Below are positions 44,215 to 54,250 of a stretch of DNA of 64,000 nt, piece after piece (the stretch's first letter is position 1; every line of letters begins with the position of its first letter). The notes under the pieces are model-generated. The model worked only from the letters and a program-made list of their open reading frames with translations, did no database searches and was not told where the DNA came from. The translations under genes were made by a program, and so were the position numbers. Source of the DNA: Fredinandcohnia onubensis (GTDB lineage Bacteria; Bacillota; Bacilli; Bacillales; Bacillaceae_L); assembly GCF_002734215.1 (NCBI RefSeq), contig NZ_NSEB01000011.1:1-64000 (forward strand), written 5' to 3'.

Positions 44215-44649
44215 ATGCAGTGGGAGTTAACTGGTTGGTTTTTATGGTTTATATTGATATGGGTATTCATTTTTATTACACTTCTTGCAATTGGCGGCTT
44301 TTTTATGTTCCGAAAGTTTTTGAAAAAGCTTCCAAAGGAGGATGGAAAGTCTGATTTAGATTGGCAGGATTATTACATAGAGGAAACACGTCATTTGTGG
44401 CCAAATGAGGAGAAAGCGTTATTGGAGGATTTAGTTAAACCAGTTCCAGAGCTTTTTCGTGATGTTGCTAGACAAAAAATCGCTGGAAAAATTGGTGAGT
44501 TAGCTCTAACAGAAAAAGCAAAAAAAATCTCACAAGATTTGGTGGTTAGAGGTTATATCATAGCCACACCGAAACGGGACCATAAATTCCTATTAAAAAC
44601 ATTAAAAGAAAAACAAATAGACGTCACTCCTTATAAAGAATTATTTTAG
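44215..44649 (+). CDS. DUF2621 membrane protein (YneK-like)
   Basis: 144 aa, one N-terminal membrane helix (about 5-32) and a cytosolic helical domain: LPKEDGKSDLDWQDYYIEET then RHLWPNEEKALLEDLVKPVP. Matches the uncharacterised DUF2621/YneK family in length and position between cotM and ccdC. ATG with GAGGTG upstream. Function unknown. Confidence 0.82.
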   Translation: MQWELTGWFLWFILIWVFIFITLLAIGGFFMFRKFLKKLPKEDGKSDLDWQDYYIEETRHLWPNEEKALLEDLVKPVPELFRDVARQKIAGKIGELALTEKAKKISQDLVVRGYIIATPKRDHKFLLKTLKEKQIDVTPYKELF

Positions 44650-44660
44650 ATTATAAGAAA

Positions 44661-44690
44661 AAACCTCGGTATTGGCTACCGAGGTTTCTT
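44661..44690. terminator. terminator between yneK-like and ccdC
   Basis: AAACCTCGGTA (44661-44671) with TACCGAGGTTT (44677-44687), then CTTCTTT. Confidence 0.9.
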
Positions 44691-44692
44691 CT

Positions 44693-45148
44693 TTATATAG
44701 ATGAAGCAAGCTTTTTATATTTTACATACATCGCAATTCGCCAAGGTACAATCATGGCAAAAGCAAGAATCCAAAACATACCACTCAATTCTCCGAAATC
44801 AATCGATGTACTTAAAACTGATTTTAAAACAATCCGAATGACCAATAACCCTACCAAAATATAAATAAACGCCTTTGAACGTTTCATATATATATCATTT
44901 TCCCTTATTTCAAATGATGACGTTTTGATTAATAGGATTGAAAAAAGCATTCCTACCATAACGGCCTCTAAGACCTCAAGTGGTGTTACGCGAAACATTG
45001 GATGGACAAACATGAGTGCCCCTGTGCTCATGAAAACGGGAGGCAGAATTATTTTTTTAACTGAAGCGGGTTTTTGGGCAGATTTTGCTCTTAGAAAGGT
45101 TACGAAAATCGCCATCATGATCGCGACAACAGAAGATGCAATAACCAA
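44693..45148 (-). CDS. ccdC: CcdC family membrane protein (YneJ-like)
   Basis: 151-aa protein with about five membrane helices, including KKIILPPVFMSTGALMF and VTPLEVLEAVMVGMLFS, matching CcdC. In B. subtilis ccdC lies beside ccdA and yneI but its role in cytochrome c maturation is unclear. TTG start with AAAGGAC upstream. The three genes here are all on the minus strand in the same order. Confidence 0.85.
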   Translation of the reverse strand: MVIASSVVAIMMAIFVTFLRAKSAQKPASVKKIILPPVFMSTGALMFVHPMFRVTPLEVLEAVMVGMLFSILLIKTSSFEIRENDIYMKRSKAFIYILVGLLVIRIVLKSVLSTSIDFGELSGMFWILAFAMIVPWRIAMYVKYKKLASSI

Positions 45149-45199
45149 ATAAATCAGTCCTTTTTATGAATCGTCTAGAAATTTCACTTTTAGCAAATG

Positions 45200-45234
45200 A
45201 AACCCACTTAAGACGATTAATCTTAAATGGGTTT
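45200..45234 (-). terminator. hairpin after yneI
   Basis: AAACCCA (45200-45206) pairs with TGGGTTT (45228-45234), extended inward by TTAAGA/TCTTAA. Weak T-run. Confidence 0.6.
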
Positions 45235-45238
45235 ATAT

Positions 45239-45598
45239 CTAATTTAATACTCTATTAACCGCCTCTACAACCCGACTAGCATCAAAAGGCTTTACAAGAT
45301 AATCTTTAGCTCCAGCTGAGATTGCATCAACGACCATTTTTTGCTGACCCATGGCAGAACACATAATAATACGTGCCTTTGGATCGATTTCCTTGATCAT
45401 TTTGACGGCCTCAATGCCATTCATTTCAGGCATCGTGATATCCATTGTGACTAGGTCTGGATTTGTCTCTTTGTATTTTTCAATCGCCTCAATACCATTT
45501 ACAGCCTCTGAAACAACCTCATGACCAGCTTTAACAAATATATCCGTGAGAGTAAGTCTCATAAATTTAGCATCATCAACAACTAGAATTCTAGCCAC
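45239..45598 (-). CDS. CheY-like single-domain response regulator (YneI-like)
   Basis: 119-aa receiver domain without an output domain. Phospho-acceptor Asp53 in LVTMDITMPEMNG, acidic pair Asp8/Asp9 in VVDDAKF, Ser in MCSAMGQ and the conserved lysine in DYLVKPFD. Lies between ccdC and ccdA as yneI does in B. subtilis. No histidine kinase nearby, so the signal source is unknown. Confidence 0.92.
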   Translation of the reverse strand: MARILVVDDAKFMRLTLTDIFVKAGHEVVSEAVNGIEAIEKYKETNPDLVTMDITMPEMNGIEAVKMIKEIDPKARIIMCSAMGQQKMVVDAISAGAKDYLVKPFDASRVVEAVNRVLN

Positions 45599-45642
45599 TA
45601 TTCTGGTCCCCCTTAAACTACTTCTTAAGTAGCTAACTTCGA

Positions 45643-46350
45643 CTAAAAACCAGTAAATCCTCCAAAAATAGCAGTTGCGTATGCAATTATTTTTGTCATC
45701 CAGTCAAAATAAAGAACAACACCCATAATTATCATTGCATATCCGCCGATTTTTACAATTTTCATGCTGTTTTTGCGAATCCATTGTAACCGTCCGATGA
45801 AAAATGAAAGGACAAGAAATGGAATCGAGAATCCTAAAGAGTACAACACCATATACAACATTGCAGAATCTGGATTTGTACCAGCAATTGCAATAACGGA
45901 CATTAAAATAGGACCCATGCATGGTGTCCAACCTGCTGCAAATGCCATACCGATAAAAACAGATCCTACATAACCCGCTGGTCGATTCTTAAATTCGATT
46001 TTGCGGTCTTTCATTAAGAATCCAGGACGAATGATCCCAAGCACAACAAGACCAAAGAATATAATAAAAATTGCACCAATTTGGCGAATTAAGTCCTTAT
46101 AGTCACTGAAGATTTGCCCTACATAGGATGTCCCGAAACCGAGCATAACGAAAATAATCGAGAATCCAATTAAAAAGAAAATTGTATGTAAAATACTCCG
46201 TCTTTGCAACATTGCATTGTCTGATTTCAATTCACTTACTGATGCACCCGTTATATAAGATAAAAATGCTGGATATAACGGTAAACAACAAGGCGAAATA
46301 AAGGATAAAAATCCTGCACCAAAAGCAAGAAATGCATTAACATCTGCCAT
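45643..46350 (-). CDS. ccdA: cytochrome c biogenesis thiol-disulfide protein CcdA
   Basis: 235-aa DsbD-like membrane protein with six helices that passes electrons from cytosolic thioredoxin across the membrane. Redox cysteines in [14 protein letters not shown] and [12 protein letters not shown]. Its likely partners are ResA/YneN-type proteins. ATG at 46350 has AGGAG 8 bp upstream; two earlier in-frame starts (46383) lack a ribosome site. First gene of the ccdA-yneI-ccdC group. Confidence 0.93.
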   Translation of the reverse strand: MADVNAFLAFGAGFLSFISPCCLPLYPAFLSYITGASVSELKSDNAMLQRRSILHTIFFLIGFSIIFVMLGFGTSYVGQIFSDYKDLIRQIGAIFIIFFGLVVLGIIRPGFLMKDRKIEFKNRPAGYVGSVFIGMAFAAGWTPCMGPILMSVIAIAGTNPDSAMLYMVLYSLGFSIPFLVLSFFIGRLQWIRKNSMKIVKIGGYAMIIMGVVLYFDWMTKIIAYATAIFGGFTGF

Positions 46351-46560
46351 TTTAACAACTCCTAATTCGTTCATCAATATCATTCTAGCAAAAATACCTT
46401 ATTAATCATAATTATTAATATGAACGTTTTGTGTCATAGCCCTAGTCTTATGTTGAATATATTTCCAAATAAGTTATTTACCATCGATTTACCATTATAT
46501 GTTATACTATAAAAAACTCGTCCATGACGGAGCTTAATAACAATTGAGAGGGTTATTCCT

Positions 46561-46731
46561 GTGTCTAAAGAACAACTTCTACTTAAAATTGAACAAAAAA
46601 GAACTGAGCTGGTTGAAATTGTCTTGAAACACGGTTTTACAGCAACACCTACCATTAAAGTAAGTCAAGATTTAGACAATCTATTAAATCAATATAATAC
46701 GGGTAGATCGGAAAAAAGCCTTTCAAATTAA
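46561..46731 (+). CDS. Spo0E-like aspartyl-phosphate phosphatase
   Basis: 56-residue protein of the Spo0E/YnzD/YisI family, which dephosphorylates Spo0A~P and so restrains sporulation. The two-helix hairpin is clear: helix 1 LLLKIEQKRTELVEIVLKHG and helix 2 with the catalytic motif SQDLDNLLNQY (consensus SQELD). GTG start with GAGAGG 9 bp upstream. Followed immediately by a terminator. A dedicated Spo0E-like gene is not present at this point of the B. subtilis cluster. Confidence 0.88.
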   Translation: MSKEQLLLKIEQKRTELVEIVLKHGFTATPTIKVSQDLDNLLNQYNTGRSEKSLSN

Positions 46732-46744
46732 TGAAAGGCTTTTT
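46712..46744. terminator. bidirectional terminator spo0E-like/ABC exporter
   Basis: AAAAAAGCCTTTCA (46712-46725) pairs with TGAAAGGCTTTTT (46732-46744). It covers the last codons of both convergent genes. Confidence 0.92.
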
Positions 46745-48527
46745 ACATAACTGCATTTTCGACATGATCTACACTGCCATTCTGCAGTAAATACATTTTG
46801 TAATATAACCCCTTTTGGGTTAATAATTCTTTATGTGTTCCCCTTTCTACAATTTCCCCTTGATGTAATACCAAAATAAGATCCGCGTCTTGAATTGTTG
46901 ACAATCGATGGGCGATTGCGATTGTCGTTCTTCCTCTCCTCATTTTTTCGAGTGCCTTTTGAATCTCTTCCTCAGTTTCTGTATCTATGTTTGCGGTTGC
47001 TTCATCCAATACCAATATTTTCGGATTCGTCACAATGGTCCTTGCGAACGCGAGAAGTTGCCTTTGGCCACTTGAGAAAGTCGACCCTCGTTCTACTACC
47101 TGAAAATCATATCCACCTTCTAGTTTTTTAATAAAAACATCTGCCTGAACAAATTTAGCTGCTTCTTCAATATCGTGATCTGTAATATCTGGATTATTTA
47201 AACGAAGATTGTCTTTAATGGTCCCAACAAATAAAAATGGATCCTGGAGCACTAAGCCCATTTTATGACGAAGTTCATTATTTTCATACGAGCTAATAGA
47301 ATGTCCATCAATTAAAATATCTCCACGTTCAATATCATAAAATCTCATTAATAAATTTATAATCGAACTTTTCCCACTACCTGTATGACCAACAAGAGCA
47401 ACTGTTTCACCTTGTTTGGCTGTAAAAGAGATATTTTTTAATACATCGCGTTTTCCATCATAAGAAAAGCTGACATTTTTAAATTCTATTTCCCCTTTTT
47501 TAACCGATGGATTTTCGCTCCCAATTGTTTGTGGTGCCAGCTCATCATGATCAAGAAGTTCAAATACCCTTCCTGATGCAACAACTGCTTGCTGCAGCAG
47601 AGATAAACGCATCATCATGTTATTTACTGGCTCAAAAAACCGTTCAAGATAATTTACAAATGCATAAAGTACACCAATTTCAATCGGACTCTCAAGTGAA
47701 GAAATACCGAAAAAGCTAAGCACAAGAATAATTGTCACGATATAGATGAAATCAACTGCCGGTCTCAGTAACAAACCATCTAGCTTAATATTTTTAATTC
47801 CCGCTTGATAATGCGCATCATTGATTTCAGCAAACTCACGACGTAGTCTTTTCTCTTGACGGAACACCTGAATAATAGCCATTCCTTGAAGTGATTCATT
47901 AAGCTTTGCATTTAACTGACTAATCCGTTCTCTCATATCGTGGTAATATTTAGAACTGAATTTGCGATAAGTTTGCATTAAAATAAATAGAATTGGAATT
48001 AATAGTAAGCAAAAGAGAGCAAGCTGGACATTAAGATAAAACATCGCAATAAAAATGCCGATTAAAAAGACACCGTTTTGTACAAAAGTCGCAACAACCT
48101 CTACAAACATATCCTTGATTGCTTCCGTATCATTCGTAACCCTAGACACAATACTGCCACCTGGTGTTTTATCAAAATACTTTAATCCAAGCTTGTGAAC
48201 CTTTGAAAATACCTCAATTCGCATTTCACGAATGATTTTCAAAGCGATTTCTTGAAACTTTACCAATTGAAAATACTGAAGGATTACCTTTGAAAAATGA
48301 ATAAAAAGGTAAATGGCCCCCAAATAGATTAATGGTTGAACTGGTAAATGTCGTGGTGTTAAATAATCATCTATGAAAATTTTTATTAATATTGGTCCAA
48401 CAATGTCCGCAATCGTTGCAAGTAATAGCAAGAGGAATGCAAAAATAAACTCTCGAGTATGCGTTTTCGTATAGGAAAGCAGTCTTATTAATGCAACCCT
48501 TTGGTCTTTCTTCGTCATTTTGTCCAT
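46743..48527 (-). CDS. heterodimeric ABC multidrug exporter subunit, BmrD/YheH-like
   Basis: 594 aa: six-helix transmembrane domain (about 20-320) and an ATPase domain. Walker A GHTGSGKSS, degenerate signature FSSGQRQ and a canonical Walker B ILVLDEATANID with catalytic Glu. It should form a heterodimer with the gene just upstream; together they give one consensus and one degenerate ATP site, like BmrCD, LmrCD and TM287/288. ATG with GGAGGG overlapping the upstream stop, 3 bp apart. Substrate unknown, drug export likely. Confidence 0.88.
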   Translation of the reverse strand: MDKMTKKDQRVALIRLLSYTKTHTREFIFAFLLLLLATIADIVGPILIKIFIDDYLTPRHLPVQPLIYLGAIYLFIHFSKVILQYFQLVKFQEIALKIIREMRIEVFSKVHKLGLKYFDKTPGGSIVSRVTNDTEAIKDMFVEVVATFVQNGVFLIGIFIAMFYLNVQLALFCLLLIPILFILMQTYRKFSSKYYHDMRERISQLNAKLNESLQGMAIIQVFRQEKRLRREFAEINDAHYQAGIKNIKLDGLLLRPAVDFIYIVTIILVLSFFGISSLESPIEIGVLYAFVNYLERFFEPVNNMMMRLSLLQQAVVASGRVFELLDHDELAPQTIGSENPSVKKGEIEFKNVSFSYDGKRDVLKNISFTAKQGETVALVGHTGSGKSSIINLLMRFYDIERGDILIDGHSISSYENNELRHKMGLVLQDPFLFVGTIKDNLRLNNPDITDHDIEEAAKFVQADVFIKKLEGGYDFQVVERGSTFSSGQRQLLAFARTIVTNPKILVLDEATANIDTETEEEIQKALEKMRRGRTTIAIAHRLSTIQDADLILVLHQGEIVERGTHKELLTQKGLYYKMYLLQNGSVDHVENAVM

Positions 48528-48530
48528 ATT

Positions 48531-50279
48531 CTACCCTCCATGCTCAACAAGAGATTCAAGCTGTTGACGATGATACATATCACGATACCATCCATCATCC
48601 TCCATAAGCTCGTCATGCGTACCATGTTGAGCGATCCTGCCATCCTCTATGACAAGAATCTGATTGGCGTGCTGAATTGCACTTAAACGATGAGATGTGA
48701 TGATCGTTGTTTTTCCTTGTCGATTTTCTCGTAAAGCACGTAAAATTTCCTCTTCAGTTTTAGCATCAACTGCAGATAAAGAATCATCAAGAACTAATAT
48801 TTCCGGGTTCATTAAGAGAGCTCTGGCAATTGAAATACGCTGCTTTTGTCCTCCTGATAAAGACACCCCACGTTCGCCAACAACTGTTTCATATCCGTCA
48901 GTGAACTGCAATATATCATCGTGGATATTTGCAAGCTTTGCTGATCCGAAAACTTCAGTTATTGTTGCATCCGGTTTTGCAAACGCGATATTATCCGCCA
49001 CTGTTGCCGAAAAAAGAAAATGATCCTGCGGAACATACCCAATACCTTTTCGTAAGGCGTCTAAGGTATATCCTTTAATCTCTTTTTCCCCTATTAATAT
49101 CTTACCTTCATAGCCTTCTATTTCACGAATTAATAGTTTTAACAATGTCGTTTTTCCTGCACCCGTTTTCCCAACAATACCAAGTGTATGGCCTTGTATT
49201 AAGTGAAAATAGATCTCTTTAAGAGTCTGTTTTTGTTCTCCAGGATATGCAAATTTAGTAATCGAATAAGCGACATTACCTGAAGGAGTCGTCTCACTCG
49301 CATTCTCACAATCTTTTATTTCCATAGGTTCAGCCAGGAGCTTTGAGACCCGGTCATAGGATGCTCTTCCACGCTCAACAATATTAAATAGCCACCCAAA
49401 AGCTAGCAGTGGCCAAATTAACAGACCTAAGTATGTTGTAAAAGTGACCAATTCTCCTAGTGTCATTTCACCAGATAGCACATACCTGGAACCGAACACA
49501 AGTGCTAGAAAAAAAGAAATACCTACAATTAATGAAATCGTTGGATCATAAAGAGCATCAACCTTGGCTACGGAAAGATTTTTTTGAACAACATCATCAG
49601 ACTGCTTACGAAAGACATTTGTATCCTCTTCTTCCTGCCCAAAGGTTTTAATAACCTTTATTCCACTAACACTCTCTTGTACTTTATCATTAAGGCTAGA
49701 AAAAGCTTCCTGCGCCTTATGAAACCGTCTATGCAATAGTGTTCCATAATAATTCGTAGAGATTGCCATAAACGGCAATGGAATGAGACAAATTAAAGTA
49801 AGCTTCCAATTTATTGTAAATGCCATCGTCAATAGTACAAACCCACCTGTTGCAAGTGAGTCAACTAAAGTCAGAACACCTGAGCCCGCTGTCTGTTGAA
49901 TCGCTTGCAAATCATTTGTGGAATGTGCCATTAAGTCACCAATTCTTCTTTTTTGGAAAAATCCTTGCGACATCTTCGTAAAATGTTCATACAAACGGTT
50001 CCTAAGTAATCTAGCTAATTTGACGGACGAACCAAAAATCATAATCCTCCAAAAGAATCGAACGATATAAACGGTACACGCAGTTCCTAACAAAATAGCC
50101 AACCACTTAAATAAGATTTCTTTGGTCAGTGTACCCTGTGCAATAAAATCAACCGTCATACCAATTACTTTTGGTGGAACTAGTTCCAATAAAGCAACAA
50201 TCATTAATAAAAAAATACCAGTAATGTAAGATTTTTTTTCTTGTTTAAAAAACCACATTAAATCTTTAAAGATTTTCAT
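48531..50279 (-). CDS. heterodimeric ABC multidrug exporter subunit, BmrC/YheI-like
   Basis: 582 aa: six-helix transmembrane domain followed by an ATPase with Walker A GKTGAGKTT, perfect signature LSGGQKQR and Walker B ILVLDDSLSAVD, where Asp replaces the catalytic Glu. This is the classic degenerate half of a heterodimeric exporter. First gene of the two-gene operon. ATG with CGGAGGAC upstream. No dedicated regulator or the bmrB-type leader ORF is visible upstream. Confidence 0.88.
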   Translation of the reverse strand: MKIFKDLMWFFKQEKKSYITGIFLLMIVALLELVPPKVIGMTVDFIAQGTLTKEILFKWLAILLGTACTVYIVRFFWRIMIFGSSVKLARLLRNRLYEHFTKMSQGFFQKRRIGDLMAHSTNDLQAIQQTAGSGVLTLVDSLATGGFVLLTMAFTINWKLTLICLIPLPFMAISTNYYGTLLHRRFHKAQEAFSSLNDKVQESVSGIKVIKTFGQEEEDTNVFRKQSDDVVQKNLSVAKVDALYDPTISLIVGISFFLALVFGSRYVLSGEMTLGELVTFTTYLGLLIWPLLAFGWLFNIVERGRASYDRVSKLLAEPMEIKDCENASETTPSGNVAYSITKFAYPGEQKQTLKEIYFHLIQGHTLGIVGKTGAGKTTLLKLLIREIEGYEGKILIGEKEIKGYTLDALRKGIGYVPQDHFLFSATVADNIAFAKPDATITEVFGSAKLANIHDDILQFTDGYETVVGERGVSLSGGQKQRISIARALLMNPEILVLDDSLSAVDAKTEEEILRALRENRQGKTTIITSHRLSAIQHANQILVIEDGRIAQHGTHDELMEDDGWYRDMYHRQQLESLVEHGG

Positions 50280-50443
50280 CCTATAGTCCTCCGAAAGACG
50301 AAATAAGTGCCATAATAGTTTACCAAATTTTTAAAATTCTAGGAAGATGCTTCCAAGCTTTTAGTGAGAAATAAGTGTAAAATATTCTATTTGCTTAAAA
50401 GTTTTACTATAATGGGTTTAGAGAATAAATGAGGTGAATATTC

Positions 50444-50833
50444 ATGATTAAATACAAGGAACTCCATCATGTGAGTTTGACGGTAACGAATCTTGAAAAG
50501 GCAAAGGATTTTTACAGCAATATTCTATGTTTAAACGAGATTGAACGGCCTAATTTTGATTTCCCTGGAGCCTGGTATGCGATTGGAAACCAGCAGTTAC
50601 ATTTAATTTACCTACCAGAATCTCAAACAATTCGAAAGGATAAAAGCATTAGTAGTCGCGAAGGACATTTTGCACTAAGAGTTGAGAACTATTATGACAC
50701 ATTAAATTGGTTATCCATAAATAATGTGACCGTCCTAGAAAAACCGGATAGTGTCAGTGGTTTTGCTCAAATCTTTTGTGCGGACCCTGATGGAAATTTA
50801 ATCGAGCTTAATGTAGATCAAATGGAATTATAA
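50444..50833 (+). CDS. VOC superfamily (glyoxalase/bleomycin resistance-like) protein
   Basis: 129-aa single VOC domain: KELHHVSLTVTNLEKAKDFY at the N-terminus (metal His), HLIYLP, GHFALRV and FFCADPDGNLIEL-type ending (QIFCADPDGNLIELNVD) with the second His/Glu metal ligands. Could be a lactoylglutathione lyase-like, dioxygenase or resistance protein; sequence alone does not decide. ATG with GAGGTG upstream. Single gene. Confidence 0.83.
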   Translation: MIKYKELHHVSLTVTNLEKAKDFYSNILCLNEIERPNFDFPGAWYAIGNQQLHLIYLPESQTIRKDKSISSREGHFALRVENYYDTLNWLSINNVTVLEKPDSVSGFAQIFCADPDGNLIELNVDQMEL

Positions 50834-50843
50834 GAATGTAAAC

Positions 50844-50894
50844 AAAAAAGCCATTTTTCCAGTGAAATTCTCACTAGAAAAATGGCTTTTTATG
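50844..50894. terminator. bidirectional terminator VOC/yneF
   Basis: Stem of about 15 bp, AAAAAGCCATTTTTC with GAAAAATGGCTTTTT, around a 17-base loop. Confidence 0.9.
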
Positions 50895-50918
50895 GTAGTT
50901 GGATGCATGTCCAAGTTA

Positions 50919-51143
50919 TTATTGCTTGTCCATTTGACCGTTCATTGCTTTTAGCATTTGATTGATCTTCTTTTGTGATGGCTTTTGACCCATTTGCATC
51001 ATCATTACTTTTAGCATTTGCTCATTGATTGGTGGATTTTTCTTCAAGTAATTCATCATGTATTTACGTGCAATAAAAAATCCTAATGCAACGCCACCAA
51101 GTAAAGCTACCACGATTAGTAAGATAGCTAACCACATTTGCAT
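50919..51143 (-). CDS. UPF0154 membrane protein (YneF-like)
   Basis: 74 aa with one N-terminal membrane helix ([20 protein letters not shown]) and a conserved tail [23 protein letters not shown] at 51143 has AAGGAGGAAG 7 bp upstream; the longer frame starts in the ribosome site. Same place as yneF in B. subtilis, between sirA/tkt and ccdA. Function unknown. Confidence 0.88.
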   Translation of the reverse strand: MQMWLAILLIVVALLGGVALGFFIARKYMMNYLKKNPPINEQMLKVMMMQMGQKPSQKKINQMLKAMNGQMDKQ

Positions 51144-51230
51144 AAAAAAACTTCCTCCTTCATGTTGTCTCATTACAGTGTACTAAACCATTAGCTATTA
51201 TACAATATTTGTTTTATGTTTTCCTAGCTT

Positions 51231-51671
51231 TTATACAAACTTTCTTTCTTTAATCGGGTTTAGCCACCCATATTTGTTTACTTTAAAATCCATTGCTAGG
51301 AAACAACGATCATATTTACGAAGGATTTCAAAAAATGCCGTCTCAGCTTCATAGCTGCCCGTAGACTCTAAATGGATGTAATCATTATGTATCGTTAGTT
51401 TTGCAAAGCTATTAAATTCATTCCATTCGAGAGTGTGCATATGACTTTGACGCCTATAATAGGAATAATGAGCTAGGCTTCCTTCAATTTTTTGGTGGAT
51501 ACGTAATGATGGAATCGCCCTTGTAATAAATTCAATTTGCTTATTGAGGATTTCTTTGCGTTCATGTTTAGATTGGTTATGCTCTAAAAATAAATGATAG
51601 ATTAGTGATTCACGACCAAAGTAATGAGTTGCAAATTCTTCTTCTATTAAATAAATGTGGTATTCTCTCAT
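51231..51671 (-). CDS. sirA: sporulation inhibitor of replication SirA
   Basis: 146-aa protein corresponding to B. subtilis YneE/SirA, which binds DnaA domain I to block new rounds of replication at the start of sporulation. Typical start REYHIYLIEEEFATHYFGRE and ending DFKVNKYGWLNPIKERKF. Same length and same neighbour (tkt). ATG with GGAGGAAAGAG upstream. Likely induced by Spo0A~P; I did not mark a 0A box. Confidence 0.88.
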   Translation of the reverse strand: MREYHIYLIEEEFATHYFGRESLIYHLFLEHNQSKHERKEILNKQIEFITRAIPSLRIHQKIEGSLAHYSYYRRQSHMHTLEWNEFNSFAKLTIHNDYIHLESTGSYEAETAFFEILRKYDRCFLAMDFKVNKYGWLNPIKERKFV

Positions 51672-51786
51672 ACTCTTTCCTCCTAATACTACCTATTAAG
51701 AATAGTATATTCGAAAGAGTCTGTGATTTTTGTCTGACGTTGGAGTAAGAATCGTCTAGTTTTGTCGAAACTTTTGTTTATGTAGA

Positions 51787-51809
51787 AAAGGGGCCCGAAT
51801 CGACCCCTA
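51787..51809 (-). terminator. terminator after transketolase
   Basis: AGGGG...CCCCT stem on the minus strand with inner TCG/CGG partial pairing, then TTTTC. Confidence 0.65.
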
Positions 51810-51816
51810 TTTATTT

Positions 51817-53820
51817 TTATTGAAGCAGTTGTTTAACCCGGTTTACTACATTTTCAACTGAGAAGCCATATTCCTTCAGTACGATTTCCCCGGGAGCCGA
51901 AGCACCAAATTCATGGATACCAAGGATTTCTCCCTCATCACCAGTATATCTTTCCCATCCAAGTGGTGTTGCCATTTCAATCGCTAAACGTTTTTTCACA
52001 TTTGTAGGAATAACGGACTCTTTATATTCTTTTGACTGTGTCTCGAAGCGGTCCCAAGAAGGCATACTTACAACTGAAACCTCAATATTTTCACTTGCGA
52101 GTTGTTTTTGCGCCTCAACTGCTAGACTAACCTCAGATCCTGTTGCTAATAAAAGAGCTGCCGGCTGTCCAGATTTTGCAGGTGATATAACATAAGCACC
52201 TTTCTGCACACCTTCATAAGCTTTCTCAGCTGTTCCTTCTAATGTTGGAAGGTTTTGTCTCGTTAAAATAAGAGCTGTTGGAATTTCTTTCGATTCAATA
52301 GCCGTTCTCCATGCAGCCGCCGTTTCATTTCCATCCGCTGGTCGAATGACAGATAAATTTGGCATTGCACGTAATGCTGGCAATTGTTCAACAGGCTCAT
52401 GTGTTGGTCCATCTTCTCCTACCGCGATACTATCGTGGGTGAATACATAAGTTACTGGAATTTTCATTAAAGCAGCTAATCGAATGGCCGGTCGTAAGTA
52501 ATCAGAGAATACGAAGAATGTTCCCCCATATACCTTAACACCGCCATGAAGTGCCATCCCATTTAAAGCAGCACCCATTGCGAACTCACGTACCCCAAAC
52601 CATATATTCCGACCACTGTAATCCTTAGGCATAAAGTCAGCAGCACCGTTAATCATTGTTTTATTTGATCCCGCTAAATCAGCTGAACCCCCAAAGAATT
52701 GCGGCACACTTTTTGCGATTGCATTTAATGCTTCACCAGAAGATGCTCGGGTTGCAAGCTTCTTACCCTCTTCATAAACTGGTAGTGTGTTCTCCCAGCC
52801 ATCAGGAAGTCTACCCTCTATCGCCATTTCTAACTGCTTTCCGAGCTCTGTGTTAGTTTCCTTATAACGGCTGAACATTAGGTTCCATTCTTGTTCGCTT
52901 TGTTCTCCAGTTCTTTTCACTGTTTCCTCAAAATGAGTATAGACCTCACCAGGAACGTGAAAATCATTTTCAAACGTCCAGTTATACGCTTCCTTCGTTA
53001 ATTTTAATTCATCGGCTCCTAATGGTTCTCCGTGTGCCTTTGATTTTCCAGCCCGATTTGGAGAACCATAACCAATTGTCGTACGAACCTCAATGAGTGC
53101 TGGACGTGATAAATCTCCTTTAGCCTCTTCAATCGCCTTATCAATCGCTTCTACATCATTTCCATCCTCAACACGTAGATATTGCCAGCCATAGGCCTTA
53201 TACCTTTGTTCGATTGATTCTGAGAAAGCTTGATTAAGATCTCCATCAAGAGAAATATCGTTGGAATCATATAAAACAATTAGTCGACCTAATTTTAAAT
53301 GTCCAGCTAATGATGAAGCTTCACCTGATACACCTTCCATCAGGTCACCATCACCACAAATGGCATATGTATAATGGTTAACAATTTCAAATGAGTCTTT
53401 ATTGTAGACACCTGCTAAATGGCGCTCTGCCATCGCCATTCCAACAGCCATGGCAATACCTTGACCGAGCGGGCCAGTTGTTGCATCGACACCTGCAGTA
53501 TGGCCATACTCAGGATGCCCAGGAGTTTTACTGCCCCATTGGCGAAACTGCTTTAAGTCATCAATGGTTAAGCCGTAACCGGATAGGTGTAGCATACTGT
53601 ACAATAATGCAGAGCCATGACCCGCAGATAAAACAAATCGGTCACGGTTGAACCAATTTGGGTTCTTCGGGTTATGTTTCATATGACGAGTCCACAGAGC
53701 ATATGTCATGGGTGCGGCTCCCATTGGCATTCCCGGGTGTCCTGAATTTGCTTTTTCAACTGCATCAATAGAAAGTGTTCGAATTGACGCTATCGACAAG
53801 TCAGTTAGTGATTGTGTCAT
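51817..53820 (-). CDS. tkt: transketolase
   Basis: Thiamine-diphosphate enzyme of the pentose phosphate pathway, 667 aa as in B. subtilis. Signatures: [29 protein letters not shown], the ThDP motif [13 protein letters not shown]...DSND and [23 protein letters not shown] at 53820 has AAAGGATG about 10 bp upstream; an ATG four codons earlier overlaps it. Monocistronic between sirA and ynzC. Confidence 0.95.
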   Translation of the reverse strand: MTQSLTDLSIASIRTLSIDAVEKANSGHPGMPMGAAPMTYALWTRHMKHNPKNPNWFNRDRFVLSAGHGSALLYSMLHLSGYGLTIDDLKQFRQWGSKTPGHPEYGHTAGVDATTGPLGQGIAMAVGMAMAERHLAGVYNKDSFEIVNHYTYAICGDGDLMEGVSGEASSLAGHLKLGRLIVLYDSNDISLDGDLNQAFSESIEQRYKAYGWQYLRVEDGNDVEAIDKAIEEAKGDLSRPALIEVRTTIGYGSPNRAGKSKAHGEPLGADELKLTKEAYNWTFENDFHVPGEVYTHFEETVKRTGEQSEQEWNLMFSRYKETNTELGKQLEMAIEGRLPDGWENTLPVYEEGKKLATRASSGEALNAIAKSVPQFFGGSADLAGSNKTMINGAADFMPKDYSGRNIWFGVREFAMGAALNGMALHGGVKVYGGTFFVFSDYLRPAIRLAALMKIPVTYVFTHDSIAVGEDGPTHEPVEQLPALRAMPNLSVIRPADGNETAAAWRTAIESKEIPTALILTRQNLPTLEGTAEKAYEGVQKGAYVISPAKSGQPAALLLATGSEVSLAVEAQKQLASENIEVSVVSMPSWDRFETQSKEYKESVIPTNVKKRLAIEMATPLGWERYTGDEGEILGIHEFGASAPGEIVLKEYGFSVENVVNRVKQLLQ

Positions 53821-53902
53821 AAAAGTAAACATCCTTTCAAAAGTTTCTTATGAACTAACATTAAACATAGCAGTACTTTCATTGATAGTATGCACAAAAA
53901 AA

Positions 53903-53933
53903 AAGAATACATAGAAATCTATGTATTCTTTAT
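53903..53933. terminator. terminator between ynzC and tkt
   Basis: AAAGAATACATAG with CTATGTATTCTTT around AAAT, flanked by an A-run at 53895-53903 (T-run on the minus strand), so it mainly serves ynzC. Confidence 0.9.
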
Positions 53934-54163
53934 TAATGTAATCTTTTCCGTTTACTGTCTTTCAGTTTTTCTGGGGTTACATCATTACCCTCAGGGTCAA
54001 CGACTTTTACAGAATGTAATGTATTAGTCATTGAACTTCTAAAAACACGTAAGTACTCTTGTCTAAGCTCGTGCTGTTCTTCTTTTTCTTTATCCGTAAG
54101 ACCAACTGTCTTCGCTTTTTTTGAAAGAGCATTGATCCGATCAATTTTATCTTTTGAAAGCAT
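53933..54163 (-). CDS. ynzC: DUF896 protein YnzC
   Basis: 76-aa helical-hairpin protein: MLSKDKIDRINALSKKAKTV, GLTDKEKEEQHELRQEYL. B. subtilis YnzC is 77 aa and belongs to the SOS-regulated yneA-yneB-ynzC operon. ATG at 54163 has AAGGAG upstream. Here yneB is absent and the upstream gene is only a short membrane peptide, so SOS control depends on read-through from the LexA-box promoter region. Confidence 0.92.
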   Translation of the reverse strand: MLSKDKIDRINALSKKAKTVGLTDKEKEEQHELRQEYLRVFRSSMTNTLHSVKVVDPEGNDVTPEKLKDSKRKRLH

Positions 54164-54250
54164 AATTTTTACTCCTTGTTTATTCTTTTCTAAATCATAG
54201 TTCATAGTACTAGATGAAAAGATATTTTACAAGTCATCCACATTACGCAT

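Noticed and set aside
54206-54250. Remains of yneB (resolvase) between ynzC and the membrane peptide
   Set aside because: Only 45 bp separates the neighbouring genes; no resolvase sequence is recognisable.
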